64,000 nt of DNA from Scolanthus callimorphus (GCA_033964015.1 CM066922.1:23236507-23300506), one strand, 5' to 3'; positions 22,728 to 34,154 are shown, counted from the first letter of the stretch. Numbers and translations are program-made. The notes: generated from the sequence alone by a model not told the origin.

Positions 22728-24539
22728 AGGAGTGAAAGATTCTAGCGGGTTCTAATTGCAATGTTTCACTGAGTAAAAATACGTCGGAAACTGACCCACC
22801 ATGCACCATTCTTCACCGCTCAAATCCCTTTAATCCTTCTCTTTGATCTTTGTCACATTGCTGCAGCCGGTCTTGTTTCTACTGGGATGAATACATGTAT
22901 GAACAGATTTGAGAATGTCATGTAGTTCAACAGCGCTCAGAGAGACCTGGATGGCGTCCCTTGGGGTGAGGGTGAATTCCACCGATGTTCCAGAGGCACC
23001 TAACGAGACAATGGTGTAAAAATAGCTATAAAACTAAGTCATTGCTGAGTATACAAATGCATGACTGTAAATTGGGTATTTTCAACAACTACAAATGTTG
23101 TATCTGTTCGAATTTCGTAGCTGAAAGGATACACATACGAGGTCCTGCAGTGGGAAGCTGGGCGGTGTTTTGTACAACACAGGACTGGAGTGACCTTACA
23201 AGATAAGTGATTGTACGTGCTTGTAGGGCGAAGGCTTAGGTTAACATTCTTCTGGAAAATGTCCCTGTTGAGTTTCTATAGACCAACGGATTGTCGCTTG
23301 ATGTTATGCAATACAATACAATATCTTTATTCACATTTCACGGCTTTTTTCAAAATTTTTTCAGGGTCAATTTTTAGGTTAGAAAGAGATTTAATTGAGT
23401 ATATATCATTCGCGCGGCAGCGGATGCTCCATAGTTAAGAGAATAACGTATGTATACGTATGGATCTGATCTTTAAACGCGCGTGCGGTGTCCGGTCCGA
23501 CGTCCATGTACGTACCACCACAGGGTTCCCATCAAGAAAGAAAAAAGTGAATATCTCGAGAACGAAACATCGCTAGGTGAGCGCTAGGTGACCAAACTTA
23601 GGTTAAGTTATGTAAAAGGCAAGGGAGGTGAACCACCAAGATCATGTGGCATGACGTCATCAAAACTGGAAAAGTCAATATCTCGAGAAGCGGAACATCG
23701 CTTCGCTTTTTGGCAGTGCCTAAATCTATATTAAAGACAACTGAACATGTTGAAGTAGGGCTCCAATATCCAGGGGCATCCCAGGCCCGTAGCCAGGATA
23801 TAGAAAGGAGACCAACGTGGTATGAATTTATTAACCGCTAGTCAAAATTCACTACAAAAAGCAAATATACGAAACTGTTTATATGCCAAAGTAAAGTGAC
23901 CGCATGCAGTCTTCTGTTTGGCCCATTGAGTCACTAAAACAGTTTTATCAAACACTTAAATGTGGACCTTTTTGTCGCGTTGGGGGGGGGGGGGGGGGGG
24001 GGTGTGATTGCGCACCCCCGGATCCCCCTGGCTACGGACCTGCATCCAACGGCAATTTTCGGTGAATATCTGTTGGAAAGTTAACCTGAGTATCAGACGA
24101 AATTTAATTTTACCCGGTATTTATTTTTCGAGGGAAACGGTGAGGGAGGGCCTGATCCTCAGAGCACTTGAATTTTCGCAACTTTAATTTGTGTTGTTTC
24201 TTCTTTGCCTTGTCTCCTAGGATTTTCGACCTGCATGAAAACGAAATTGCTAAATTTTTGGCAAAATCTACAGGTAAAAAGTTGGCCTAGAGTTTCGACT
24301 CTCCCAGCTAGCAAATCCGAACAGAGAAGAAAACTTTGGGGAGTAAAAATATACCCTTGTCCATCGTTTCCATGTTCAAATACACCTAGCAAATACTAGT
24401 TCAAGGTGTTTTGCGTTAATGTTTTCGTCGGGTGCCCATGAAAATCTTCCATCAATAAAAACCGGCTGAGCTCGCAGCTTGTGCGCAAAGATTAGTGTAG
24501 TAACAGCAGTACTTTAATAGGCCACTATGATTAACACTA
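22728..24539. other. No recognised gene; one satellite fragment and a G-tract
   Basis: This contains a segment (22760-22870) similar to 16680-16830, a CACGTG/TGACGTCA-type satellite fragment near 23500-23720 and a G-tract near 23983-24002. Open frames here carry no recognisable domain. It is the upstream flank of peptide copy 3. Confidence 0.5.
23510..23720 (+). repeat. Satellite fragment, about 1.5 units of 130 bp
   Basis: TATCTCGAGAA occurs at about 23551 and 23681, 130 bp apart, with GTGACCAAACTTAGGT, CATGTGGCATGACGTCATC and AAAACTGGAAAAGTCAATA between. The same words form the arrays at 43.36-43.88 kb (inverted) and 63.6-64.0 kb. Confidence 0.8.
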
Positions 24540-24559
24540 AAACAGTCGTATCGTGAATA

Positions 24560-24760
24560 GTGAGATCCTTGGTATTGATAGACACGCCGTAGGAAGGTCA
24601 ATTGACACCACATGAAAGAACTGCAGGAATTTGGAGAATGTCGCGCATGCGCATCAATTAAAGTTCCTGTACATAAGAGCTGTGTTTGGGCGGAAACAGG
24701 TCAGTACCTCTACAGAAGTGAATGCTTGTGCACACAGCCCAGCCTTTTTGATTTTAAAAG
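24560..24760 (+). promoter_or_regulatory. Promoter and non-coding leader exon of peptide copy 3
   Basis: GGTCAATTGAC, CACATGAAAGAACTGCAGGA, TACATAAGAGCTGTG (TATA-like, near 24671) and CAGTACCTCTACAG are shared in order with 33.97-34.13 kb. The exon ends at 24760 in TTTTAAAAG and is followed by the donor GTGAGC. The next exon begins after the acceptor at 26537-26539. The transcription start is inferred to be about 25-30 bp after the TATA-like motif. Confidence 0.6.
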
Positions 24761-24799
24761 GTGAGCACTTTTTTTAGCACTCTTGGTTCTGATGATTCT

Positions 24800-25090
24800 G
24801 ATCATAGCAGAAACATATAAGTGAGTTGAAACGTGTAACAAACATACATTACTTTAGTGCCAAGCTGCGGAATATTCGCAGAATAAACAATTGAACAGAT
24901 TTTGAAAATAATGTTGTTGCAAGACTTAAAGATGTGAAATGTTAGTATATTATCACTTACCACTGTTGCTCTACTTTATTTGAGCGAAAAATGTAATATT
25001 ATGAAGAGAAAACCTACTTGGGTTAGCAGTCGAGAGTTCATTATTGACCAAATATGGTCATAAATTAATTTCGGAATAATCCACAGCTTG
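24800..25090 (+). repeat. Dispersed repeat, second copy at 54560-54865
   Basis: Sequence including GTTGAAACGTGTAACAAAC, CAATTGAACAGATTTTGAAA, TGCTCTACTTTATTTGAGCG and AGTCGAGAGTTCATTATTGA recurs in inverted orientation inside a CSTF2 intron. It is non-coding and of unknown class. Confidence 0.8.
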
Positions 25091-25239
25091 GTTTGCCGTT
25101 ACATGTTTCAACTAAGTTATATGTTATATAGTATCATCGAAAACCAATTTCAAGGGGTTCTAATTACAACTCGTTTAAAGACGGTAGAAAACCCTCATGA
25201 AACTCCGTCAGGTGTCTTGAAGACCTCAATTAAAATGAG

Positions 25240-26186
25240 AGATGAGGGGCGTATTTGTGGGATCCTCAACCCTGCTACCTAGGACTCCTCATTGATGACC
25301 ATCTTAGCTGGAAATACCATATTGACCATATTGCTACAAAAATTAGTAAGACAGTAGGAATAATCGCACGACTCCGGCACTATGTCCGCTATAATATCTT
25401 AATAAACCTTTATCGCTCGTTAATTGCACCATACTTGTCTTATGGTATTGTCGCTTGGGGCAGCGCCGCAAAATTGCACACAAACTTCTCATACTTCAAA
25501 AACGTGACTTAAGGTTAATGCATTTTTCGGATAAACAACAGCACGCTATTCCTTTTTTCCTTGAATCTAATTTTCTTTCATCAATACAAATGATCTATTT
25601 TGAAAAAACGGCTACCATGATGCATGATGTTTCTAACAAAGTTGCGCCGGTTCTGATACAGAAGCTTTTTACTAAAACAGAAGATGTGCATAATTACAGT
25701 ACAAGGGGGCCTGCAGTGGAAATTTTTATGTCAAATCGTCAAGACTTGAGATCCAGAAACTTCATTTTCACGGTCTGGATCCTGTATTTATAATAGTTTA
25801 CCAGTAGGCTTGAGAAATGAGAATAAAACGAATTTTAAACAACAATTAAGATAAATATTGATACATTTGTTAGAAACTGAAAACGATTATATTGGTGTGG
25901 ATAAAATGGTCTCGAGGATGCCCAAACTTTCATTCGCTTAATAACATCTTTTTACAGTAAATTCATCTTACTTAATTATTTTCTTTCCCCTATTTCTACC
26001 TTTTCGATTTTTCCCTTTTATGTATAAACAAGTGATGCAGCTCTAATGAAAAATATTAATAATAATCTGTTGTAAATCTAATGCCATCCGCCTCGACTAG
26101 GTTTTCTATTTGCGGATGGCGTTTACCTTATTTCCTACTCTATTTATTTGCAAAATAAACTTCTTGTTGTTGTCTTGTTGTTGCTA
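25240..26186 (+). mobile_element. 5'-truncated CR1/L2-like LINE fragment
   Basis: The plus strand encodes the end of a reverse transcriptase: YLGLLIDDHLSWKYHID, LYRSLIAPYLSYGIVAWGS, then after a one-base frame change LLILQKRDLRLMHFSD, and finally IYNSLPVGLRNENKTNF before a stop near 25852. The 3' untranslated part ends in a TTGTTG-type short repeat near 26186. This fits the CR1/L2/Jockey group. It sits in intron 1 of peptide copy 3. Confidence 0.85.
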
Positions 26187-26576
26187 CGGTTCAAAAACTA
26201 AGCAAACGTGAATGGCAAGCGTGCGGATACTTGCTTGTCACGATGTTTAAGCTCTTTTGGCCCATCAGCAACTAACTTACGAAGACTTCGGAAACTTGTA
26301 CAGTGCCTGCTCTCATGTGTTATCTCATGACACAGGAGTGTTGAATTACGGTTTAGCATCAACAACGAACTCATGAAGCTGCAAAGAACGTTAACGGCGT
26401 TCATTGACTTGATTGCGACGTGCGAGCGTATGGGGCAAGACAAAATTGAAGAGAGGGCCAAACAGGCTTTTCTCCGACCCTAGAATCCAATGCGCAGACT
26501 AGTTCTTGTCAGTTAAAAAACTGCAATTTCGAATTTCAGAATTTTGCAGTGGCGCACACTAATTTGGGACAGAGCC

Positions 26577-29500
26577 ATGCACCCCAAGATGTTAGTCGTG
26601 TGTATGGTTATAGTGTCACTACTGAGTTTGGCGGTCACATCAGAGGTGTGGAGGCAATCTGATCGTAACGACGTCAAGATACCAAAAGGCATGTAAACTT
26701 GACGTACAATAGGCCTTTATCACGCAAAATTGATAAATAATATATAATAGTAATCCGAAAATGAAATCCAGTTTCCAATTCTACACATCCGTATTAGTAA
26801 AACTGCAAAATTTCAAAAGAATTACTTGAAAACTGACTGAGATATGAATTTTCAAAACTTTCTATTCTGACCAACTTTTTACAAAGAAATGTATGGGCAA
26901 ATACGTCAAGTCGAGGCTGGACGGGCATCGATGCCCGTCCAGCCTCGTTTCGATTTATTTTCCCATACATTTCTTGTTAAAAAATAAGGCAGAATACGAA
27001 GTTTTGAAAATTCATATCTCAGTCAGTATTCAAGCAATCTTCACCAAACTTTGCAATTTTACTAATATGGATGTGTAGAATTGAATACTGGGTTTCATTT
27101 CCTGATAACTATTATATATTATTAATCAATATTGCGTGATAAAGGCCTATACAATTGGCAGATCGCATTTTTTTTTTCACATGGCCGCGGGGGGTTGAGG
27201 ACCCTACCGCATTTGAAGACACCACTACATCCGAATTTTCAGAGGTCCTCAACACCCCCGTCCCCATGGAATTTGAAACAACCCCTCCCTTGCAATTTCC
27301 AGTTACAACAGAGCTTACATGTGAAAGTACTCCCTCCCCCCCCCCCTCTCGGGCCTTATTGTCACAATTTATCATCGCTTTTGATATAGACCTTTGCTAG
27401 CTCTTTCCACCAGTGTCGATAGATTTTCTATCCCTGGCCTCGCTATTTGAAATCAAGGTCTCTGCGAGCTAGTATTAAGCTAAGCGCTCATCGGAGTGCT
27501 CATTCTCTTTACCCAGAGCTCCCCGGCTCATCATGTCGCAGGGAAGGCTCTGGTGACATCCAGTGAGATTTTATTTAGAGCCTTTCAGAGAAAGAACTTT
27601 ATGCGCATGCCCCACCTTCAAAATCAGGCCCTATCTCAAACCAGACTACGATCATCTCATAAGTTGTTTTCTCTCTTAGGAAGGAAAAAAAGAATGGCAA
27701 GGGACTATGATATTGTCAGAATCCAGGATTACCTTTCTATGTATGTATGCCATTATTATTTGCAGCTCACATGCAACTTGTCGATGTCGAGTCGATTACA
27801 CGCTGCGATTTGTCGGCCCGACTTTGTTTTCCGCAAGCCGCGACTTCTTTGATACCGAAAAAAAATCGCACTGACACGAAGGTATCTGTTGTGCCACTGA
27901 CAGGGGCAGATTTAGGGGGCGAGCTCTCCCCCCCCCCCCCTCTTTCTCGGGAGATTTTTCCATGCATTTACTGTTCGCTGAAGGAAATTTGAAAATTTTC
28001 ACTTTTCGGCCCCCATTTCAGAAATGCCTAGAACCGCCCCTGACTGATTGTCCATTGCCGGGCAAATACTGATGTTCACAAGGCTGAATGAGACCCTTCG
28101 AGAAATTGGCCCGACAAATCGTAGCGTCGGTTCGCTAGAGCCTGATTCACATCCTCTACGGTAGAGTTCGTTGGCACTTCTTTCTCCGCGTCTGATCAAC
28201 GTCACGGGGTCGAAAGTTCTGAATGAGAATCACGTGGGGAATATTGACCAATCACAACGAAGCTTTTATTTTCCTCAAACTACTTATATTATCGCACTAG
28301 CTACAAAGAGTTTCGCCGCTTCAACTTGCTAGAGGGACTTTTTCCATCTGGTTTTAGTGCTTTTTCGAAAGAAATCACTCAGCAAAACTGTTAGAATATG
28401 GTTCCCTGCTAGCAGAGGCTTCTTTTCTCTGCATTTCGCTGGCTCAGGTTCGCGAGGAAAAGAGACATCTGCGCTGGGTTGAAACTCGCTTTGTTTTGCC
28501 GCCGTCCACAACCTTGGACGGTTTGCTGACCGTTTGATGAGCCTACTATATGCGCACGCATATCTACAGACGTTTTCCGTGAAGCACGGGTGGCGCAGCG
28601 TGTAAAGCGCTTGCCTCTCACCTCTGTGCACCGGGTTCGAATCCCAGTCGGGGCAGTTGGGATTTTTCTCTTGTTTCGAACCTCGTACGTGCTCATCGTG
28701 GGTTGAAGTGATTCGTCATTTCTCCTGTGTTTCACGTCTTCGGATGAGACAATAAACCGAGGTCCCGTCTCTCAGCCCACTACACTTACCCACTATGCGA
28801 GGGACGTTAAACAACCACAGTCATGTGCTCACTACAAAATGATATATCTAACAACCACTCATGATTGTAAACTGCATTGTATAAATCGCAGTCCGCATCT
28901 TAGGGATCAGACATGTCCACATCTGTAAACCGCATTTGAACATATCCATATGATAATTTGCGGTATACAAGTGCATACATTTTTTTTTAATTATTTGAGC
29001 CCCCCCAGCGGAAGACGTCTGAAGTAATAAGTAAGTAAGTAAGTAAATAACCTTTATTAGTTTACAGTTGACGCGGTTTCCATTGTTATTCGTAGGGAAT
29101 TAACTCGGATAATGGCTCTCAACAAACTAAAAGTCGGGGAGGGATTTGAATTCTCCAGGGAAAGGTTGGGGTTGATCAATAGAATTGAAGTGAATTTCTA
29201 GGTAAATATATTGCTCATTATGGATTAATAGGTAAGTATATGGCTCATTATGGATTAATAGGTAAATATCTAGTTATTACCTATGAATCCATAATAAGCC
29301 ATATACTTACCTGTAAATCAATAATGTGTGGTTCCAGAAAATATCCCCCCCCCCGGAAGAGTGTTGAAAAGTGACCCCCCACCTCTCTGGAATTCCCGAA
29401 GAAAAATACAGTATTTGTATGGAAAATATATCCTTTCCTATTATCCTTCCTATGGATAATTTCTGGAACCACACAATAAGCCATTTTTACCAAGACTTCA

Positions 29501-31438
29501 AGGGGCACTGTCACGTTTGTTTCATCAAAATATTTTAAAATAAGACAAGTGTTCTAGAGAAACAACTCCGAACCTATATTCTGTTTCAAATTAGTCTTAA
29601 AAGAAAAACAAACTTGTTCAGCCTGTTCGAAAATAAAAGATGCCAATTAGCAATCCAATTCCATCCGCTCGATTATACACGAAAATACTCCAAATTTGTA
29701 TTGATCTAGCAGCTGAAAGGTTAGGTATAAAACGTAGACCATTATTTTGTTGATTTGTAGGGAGTTTGACTGCATTTAAGCTACTAAAAATGACCCCAAG
29801 TTAGACCAAATCCATGATAGACCATGACAGTTGCCCCTTTCACAATGACTAATTCAATTATCAATCCAAACATTTAACTAGTGAATTCAAATCCATACAC
29901 TTACCCCGAGAAAAAAACATCCAATAATCTCAGTTTATGCATCTATGCTGACTGTCTGTCTATAACCAATATTTGCTTCTGATTATCCTTTATGCGAATC
30001 CCGTTGAACGCCACAAAACACGATTTCCGAGAACGCCTTCACTTGAACCATATTGAGAAGCGTTTGTCCAGTCTACTTGCTTGGTCTCATTGCCCATAGA
30101 GTGTGTTTAAGACGTAAACCTGAAAATACAGATAAAATCATGCCCAAGTTAATTGCATATCTAATCGTAGAGAGCAACCAACGAGCGCAAAATACCTGAA
30201 ACTTGCCTTCAGTTTCTCCATCTTGAATCAGTTCCATCCGTTTTGCTAGACAGAACGTTATGCAAATTGAGCTGTAGAAGCTGTAAGCTGTCAGGGCGTG
30301 GTACAAATGAAAATAACCAGTAAGGACGTAGTTGCTTTTGTCTCTATTATTTTCGTTCTACAAAGGAGTTCTTTTGTCTGTAGTCTATTATCCTCGTTCT
30401 TTGTGTTGAGGTAGGGTATTGTTGTATTATCCAACCAGAGAGGAGCTTTACGCAGCTACGTACCGACCAAAATAACAGCGCTTTAATGAGTTGCGCTTTT
30501 ACAAAAGGCCGCTTGATTGATTGGACTGGCTGTTGTACGAAAACAAAAGACGTAATTCGTGTTTGGAAACCTTTGTCAATCATAGTTGAATAAAAGTTGT
30601 CATTCATTTTCTTCAGCATCACAACTTTATTGTGCATGGTAAAAATTAATTGCAATGAGTTTCTCTGGGGAACCCACTTCTATGAAAGCAGCTAAATAAC
30701 TAACAATAGTTCCTATTGGAATCCGCTATCTTTTTCAATTGTAAACTGTACTCCTTTTCAAAACTGTTAAATTCAATGAGAAGAATGCATTTCATTTGTC
30801 CCTGTTTTCTGAAAACCTTGTCAACTGTAAACTAAGTCCGTTAATTACCTCGATTCTCGGCAATAACCCAATACATCCCTCGGGCCTACGGCCCTTGGGA
30901 TGTATTGGGGTTATTGCCTCGAATCTCGGTAATTAACTCTAACTTTATACACGGTTGTTCCCTCAGGATTTAAATAAATTACATAAACTATCTATATATA
31001 TTACAAAAAATACTACTATAATAAAAACTGCTTTCCAGGGATGCGTGCGCATATAGTGGGCTCAAGAAACGGTCAGCAAACCGTCCAAGGTTGTGGACGG
31101 CGGCAAAACAAAGCGAGTTTCGACCCAGCGCAGAGGTCTCTTTTCCTCGCGAACCTCAGCCAGCGAAATGCAGAGAAAAGGGGCCTCTGCTAACAGGGAA
31201 AGAATATGGATATGATATCCAGCGCAAATTTTCAGCGATTTTGAAGGGATAAAAATACAAGATTCCTCGGCAAATCGAACTGACAGAACAACTATGACCC
31301 GTGACGTTGATCAGACGCGAAGGTAGATGAAAATCAGGTTATCAGAAAACGCAACAACGAACTATAACAGCTTTTACTATAACTGCTCCATTACTTTTGT
31401 TCACCAGGAATAGACGTTTGAAAAGGGACGCCGATTAA
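26577..31438 (+). CDS. Small secreted peptide precursor, copy 3 (three coding exons)
   Basis: Unrecognised family. Exon 1 starts at 26577 with a signal peptide (MHPKMLVVCMVIVSLLSLAV) after an acceptor at 26537-26539. It must end in phase 1. Candidates are 26688 (AAAAG, then a GC donor) or 26664 (before GTAACG). Exon 2 is 27680-27740 and encodes RKKRMARDYDIVRIQDYLS. Exon 3 is 31408-31438 and encodes NRRLKRDAD plus stop. The product is 67 or 59 residues with no cysteine in the mature part. It is likely secreted and cleaved after RKKR. Intron 2 holds a 2.8-kb transposon, and the poly(A) signal reads AACAAA, so the copy may be weakened. Confidence 0.6.
26709..27150. repeat. Foldback element in intron 1 of copy 3
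   Basis: ATAGGCCTTTATCACGC at the left is mirrored by GCGTGATAAAGGCCTAT at the right. The arms are about 210 bp and imperfect. The centre is a near-perfect hairpin, CGAGGCTGGACGGGCATCG followed by its complement. ACA flanks both sides and could be a 3-bp target duplication. Confidence 0.85.
27901..28042. mobile_element. hAT-like MITE with 5-bp flanking repeat
   Basis: Compared with the same intron in the 41-kb copy (TCACTGATTTTTCAG), copy 3 has a 142-bp insertion that begins CAGGGGCAGATTTAGGGGG and ends GAACCGCCCCTG. ACTGA is present on both sides. CAGGG...CCCTG ends are common in hAT elements, although those normally duplicate 8 bp. It contains a C-tract and no coding sequence. Confidence 0.8.
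28585..28850 (+). mobile_element. tRNA-derived SINE
   Basis: A tRNA-like head reads GGGTGGCGCAGCGTGTAAAG (A-box region), followed 40 bp later by the B-box GGTTCGAATCCC. A tRNA-unrelated body follows. Both RNA polymerase III promoter boxes are present with normal spacing. It lies inside the Mutator-like element. Confidence 0.75.
29325..29475. repeat. TIR element with ATAA flanking repeat
   Basis: TGTGTGGTTCCAGAAA at the left is mirrored by TTTCTGGAACCACACA at the right. ATAA lies directly outside both ends. It is 151 bp with no coding capacity and is nested in the Mutator-like element. Confidence 0.8.
29501..29840. repeat. TIR element, AGGGGCACTGTCA ends
   Basis: AGGGGCACTGTCACG at the left is mirrored imperfectly by TGACAGTTGCCCCTTT at the right. 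Its interior resembles 49980-50110. It is non-coding. Confidence 0.6.
30841..30936. repeat. Palindrome with GC hairpin centre
   Basis: TTAATTACC...GGTAATTAA arms include CAATAACCCAATACATCCC and its inverted partner around a CGGGCCTACGGCCC centre. It could extrude as a cruciform. Confidence 0.8.
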
Positions 31439-31737
31439 ACCACAACCAAATGCCACGATGTTATCCAAACCCGACAACAAGAACTTGGACAAGAACACGC
31501 GAGCTGTGGCTCTGGCCTTGTGACGTCAATTACATCCATTTTGATGATATGCCAACACCACTAGTGGTGTTGGCATATGGGATTAACTTATGATTTCTAT
31601 GTATTTGCAAAACAAAAGTAGTACTTGATATTCAACAAATGAAGTTTTTGCCTATTCTTTCCGGTAAAAGTAGCACGGGCTTCCTGTGCTTGTACTGCGG
31701 TTTTCCTAATTCTGCGAACTCTCGCTATCGATTTCGA

Positions 31738-31944
31738 AACCGTCAAACCGCCTTCTGGCTTCCGTCAAACAAACTCCCGAGTGTTTTTGTCGTTAATCTT
31801 TCTGCTTTTTGATTGGCCAGAACGTAACATGACAGGAACCATTTTAGCACTGCTTAGGCGCAGACCAATCAAAAAGCACAAAGAGTAACGACGAAAAAAC
31901 TCGGGAGTTTTGATTGACGGAAGCCAGAAGGCAGTTTGACGGTT
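31738..31944. repeat. Foldback element in 3' flank of copy 3
   Basis: AACCGTCAAACCGCCTTCTG at the left pairs with the right end CAGAAGGCAGTTTGACGGTT. CTTTTTGATTGG is inverted further in. It lies just downstream of the copy-3 terminal exon. Confidence 0.75.
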
Positions 31945-32009
31945 GGAAATCTACCCGGCGAGGTTGGATTGTGGCCCGAAGTTGACTCGCGGCTCGTGGT
32001 TGACTTTTT

Positions 32010-33050
32010 TTTAACTTTATTTAACCACAGAATCTTTTTATGAAATTACAATGTAAAAATATGCTCTTCCAAAGAGCTGTATATTATTTAAAAACTAACT
32101 ATCTTTTTATTTTATGAATTATAGACTGCTTGCAGCCCCTTCTTCGGCAAACGTCCGTAAATCGAGAGAATATTTTTTTTACCCGCTACGCGCTTCAATT
32201 TGTTTACAGTGTCGAGTTACTCAGGAGTAACTTGACACTGTAAAACAAATCGAAGCGCGCCGCAAGAAAAAAAAAGTTCCCTCGATTTACGCACGTTCGC
32301 CGAAGAAGGGGCTGCAAGCAGTCTATATGAATTAGGGATTTTTAAAATTTTAAAAATATGTGTCACGGTTTTTTATGCTATTTGGAAGGCTTTTCCACAG
32401 GACAGCTCCTCTGTATTGGAAGCTGTGTTTCCCTGCTTCCTTGTTTGGTCTGGGCACAAACAAATTACCCAATTAATTCCTAAGATTATATTTATATGAG
32501 TTTGATAGGAAGGCAAAAAAATATTTGAGAGGTAATCTGGGGGTTCCTCCATTTTGGGTTTTGTACATAGTCAATGCTATCTGTTTGGCCCTCGTGGTCT
32601 CAAGGTTGTCCCATTTTAACTCATTTAGTAGATCTCTCGACCGTTTATCATAGTTTGAGAAGGTCAAAACCCTTGCTGCCCTGTTTTGGAGTATCTGGAG
32701 GGTGTTTGCCTTCCTTTGCCACATGTCCCCATACAGCACTACAGTAATCAAAGTATGGCTGTATGAGGGAGTTGTATATTGAAATTCTTGTTTCATGGGG
32801 AACAAAACTTCGAGCCATTCTAAGTGCCCCAATTCCTCCGGATACCTTCTTTACAATTTTTTTCTATTTGATTTTTCCAGCTAAGGGTTTGATCTATTTC
32901 AATTCCCAAATATTTAAATAGGTTATTTCCCTTTTTAAAAGTTTCCCAACTGCCTTCAATTATTTCGAAGGGATGGTCAAGATTATTTATTTTATGATGA
33001 CTGGCTATTATGGTGTATTTTGTTATGATTACATTTAGGCTCAATGTATT
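32010..33050 (-). mobile_element. CR1/L2-like LINE fragment with nested foldback
   Basis: The minus strand encodes RT C-terminal sequence: YLGIEIDQTLSWKNQIE (near 32920), then in another frame WQRKANTLQILQNRAARVL and WDNLETTRAKQIALTMYK, ending with a FVPRPNKEAGKHSFQYRG-like segment around 32400-32460. A 200-bp foldback (32123-32324) splits its 3' untranslated part. It is truncated at the 5' end and broken by frameshifts. Confidence 0.8.
32123..32324. repeat. Foldback element nested in the LINE 3' end, TA duplication
   Basis: AGACTGCTTGCAGCCCCTTC is mirrored at the right end with about 95-bp arms. TA flanks both sides, as in mariner-type insertions. It is non-coding. Confidence 0.85.
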
Positions 33051-33087
33051 TGCCTTCAGCCATGTCGGACTTCACTTATGTCTTCGT

Positions 33088-33360
33088 TTAGCCTGCCCGC
33101 AGGCTCTCTTTGTTTCTGTTGAAGTTTTCGTTTTTTATTGGGCGCGCGGCGGACTACACGCGGCAGGAATGGCAAAGCGCGCGCACGTTGTTTTGAGGCT
33201 AGTTTTTCGGTAGAAGCTTTTTGAGAGCTTTCGTGTACATGAGAGTCCACAGGAAACCCACAATAACGAGAGTGTGCAGAAATCCCATACGAACGTGCGC
33301 GCGCGAGCTGCAATTCCCGGCGTGCTCTGACACCAGAAGAGAGCCTGCGGGGAAGCTAGT
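33088..33360. repeat. TIR element with AGCCTGC ends
   Basis: TTAGCCTGCCCGCAGGCTCT at the left is mirrored by AGAGAGCCTGCGGGGAAGCTA at the right (one internal difference). The interior is rich in CGCGC. Open frames here on both strands are by-products of the inverted structure. Confidence 0.6.
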
Positions 33361-33599
33361 CTTCGTTCATTTTTTTCTCTAAGATGCATGGGTCTGCACT
33401 TGCTATGGCTGCTGCTGCATACATACGGACACGAATTCAGATTGCACTCATAATGGAAGCTGCGGAACTCCGTTTGAAGCCGCGTTTCAATTAAAGTTTA
33501 AAATTGTTTGCAGCTACTTCCTCTGAAAAATAAATTGTTTTTTAACGTCGGCCCTCTCTGGTTCTAATTAGTGTAGTGTATGTTAGAGACGAGACCTAC

Positions 33600-33790
33600 G
33601 GTTTGTCCTTATCTGAGAAGATGCGAAGGTGTAACCATTTGCAGACGATAGAGCAAAGGCAGCACCTTCACCTCATTATTTATAAAAGACCCTGAGTGTC
33701 AACCTGAGTTGTAGGTCCGGCCGGGGTTTGAACTCCCAACCTCCCACACGGAACCCCGGCGCTCTACCACTGCACTAACCGGTCGGCGGT
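33600..33790 (-). mobile_element. tRNA-derived SINE
   Basis: On the minus strand the head reads GTGCAGTGGTAGAGCGCCGG (A-box) and later GGAGTTCAAACCCCGGCC (B-box). The body words AAAGGCAGCACC and AAAGACCCTGAGTGT (plus strand) recur in the split SINE at 59.34-60.66 kb. Confidence 0.75.
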
Positions 33791-33959
33791 TCCGTAGGCG
33801 GTTGCGGTACAGGAAGGGAAAATATTATCTCGACTTATCACTTTAGATTAAGCTCTTTAGCCTCTTGAACTATTAATTAATGAGAGATTAACTAAACTAA
33901 AGAATACACAAAGTTGGATTCCACGTTTCAAACCCAACAATAGAATTTTATAGACACGC

Positions 33960-34133
33960 TGTTCAAAGGTCAATTGACGCCACATGAAAGAACTGCAGGA
34001 CTTTTCAAGGAATTTAGAGTACATCACGCATGCACAATCCTTTTATAAAAGCTGCGTTGGTGGGAGTCAAGTAAGTACCTCTACAGCACTGAAAGTGTAT
34101 GCGCTCAGCTCAACCTCATAGATTACCAAAGAG
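33960..34133 (+). promoter_or_regulatory. Promoter and leader exon of peptide copy 4
   Basis: TATAAAA lies at 34044-34050. Upstream, GGTCAATTGACGCCACATGA and GAACTGCAGGA match the copy-3 promoter. Downstream, GTAAGTACCTCTACAGCACT also matches. The leader exon ends at 34133 (CCAAAGAG) with the strong donor GTAAGT. The next acceptor of copy 4 is at 40354-40356, making a 6.2-kb intron swollen by repeats. Confidence 0.65.
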
Positions 34134-34154
34134 GTAAGTAGTTCGTTGCATTTG

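Larger units (their letters stand above)
28402..31200. mobile_element. Mutator-like non-autonomous transposon, 2.8 kb
   Basis: Terminal inverted repeats of about 160 bp (28402-28563 and 31041-31200) begin TTCCCTGCTAGCAGAGGC and TTCCCTGTTAGCAGAGGC. Both sides carry the 9-bp target duplication AGAATATGG (28393-28401, 31201-31209). The uninterrupted intron in copy 1 (about 13752) has this word once. Long TIRs and a 9-bp duplication are the Mutator pattern. The interior has no transposase. It holds a SINE, an AAGT microsatellite and three small TIR or palindromic elements. Confidence 0.92.

Noticed and set aside
24159..24399. Open frames on both strands near 24.2-24.4 kb
   Set aside because: They have no motif, no splice context and no paralogous counterpart.
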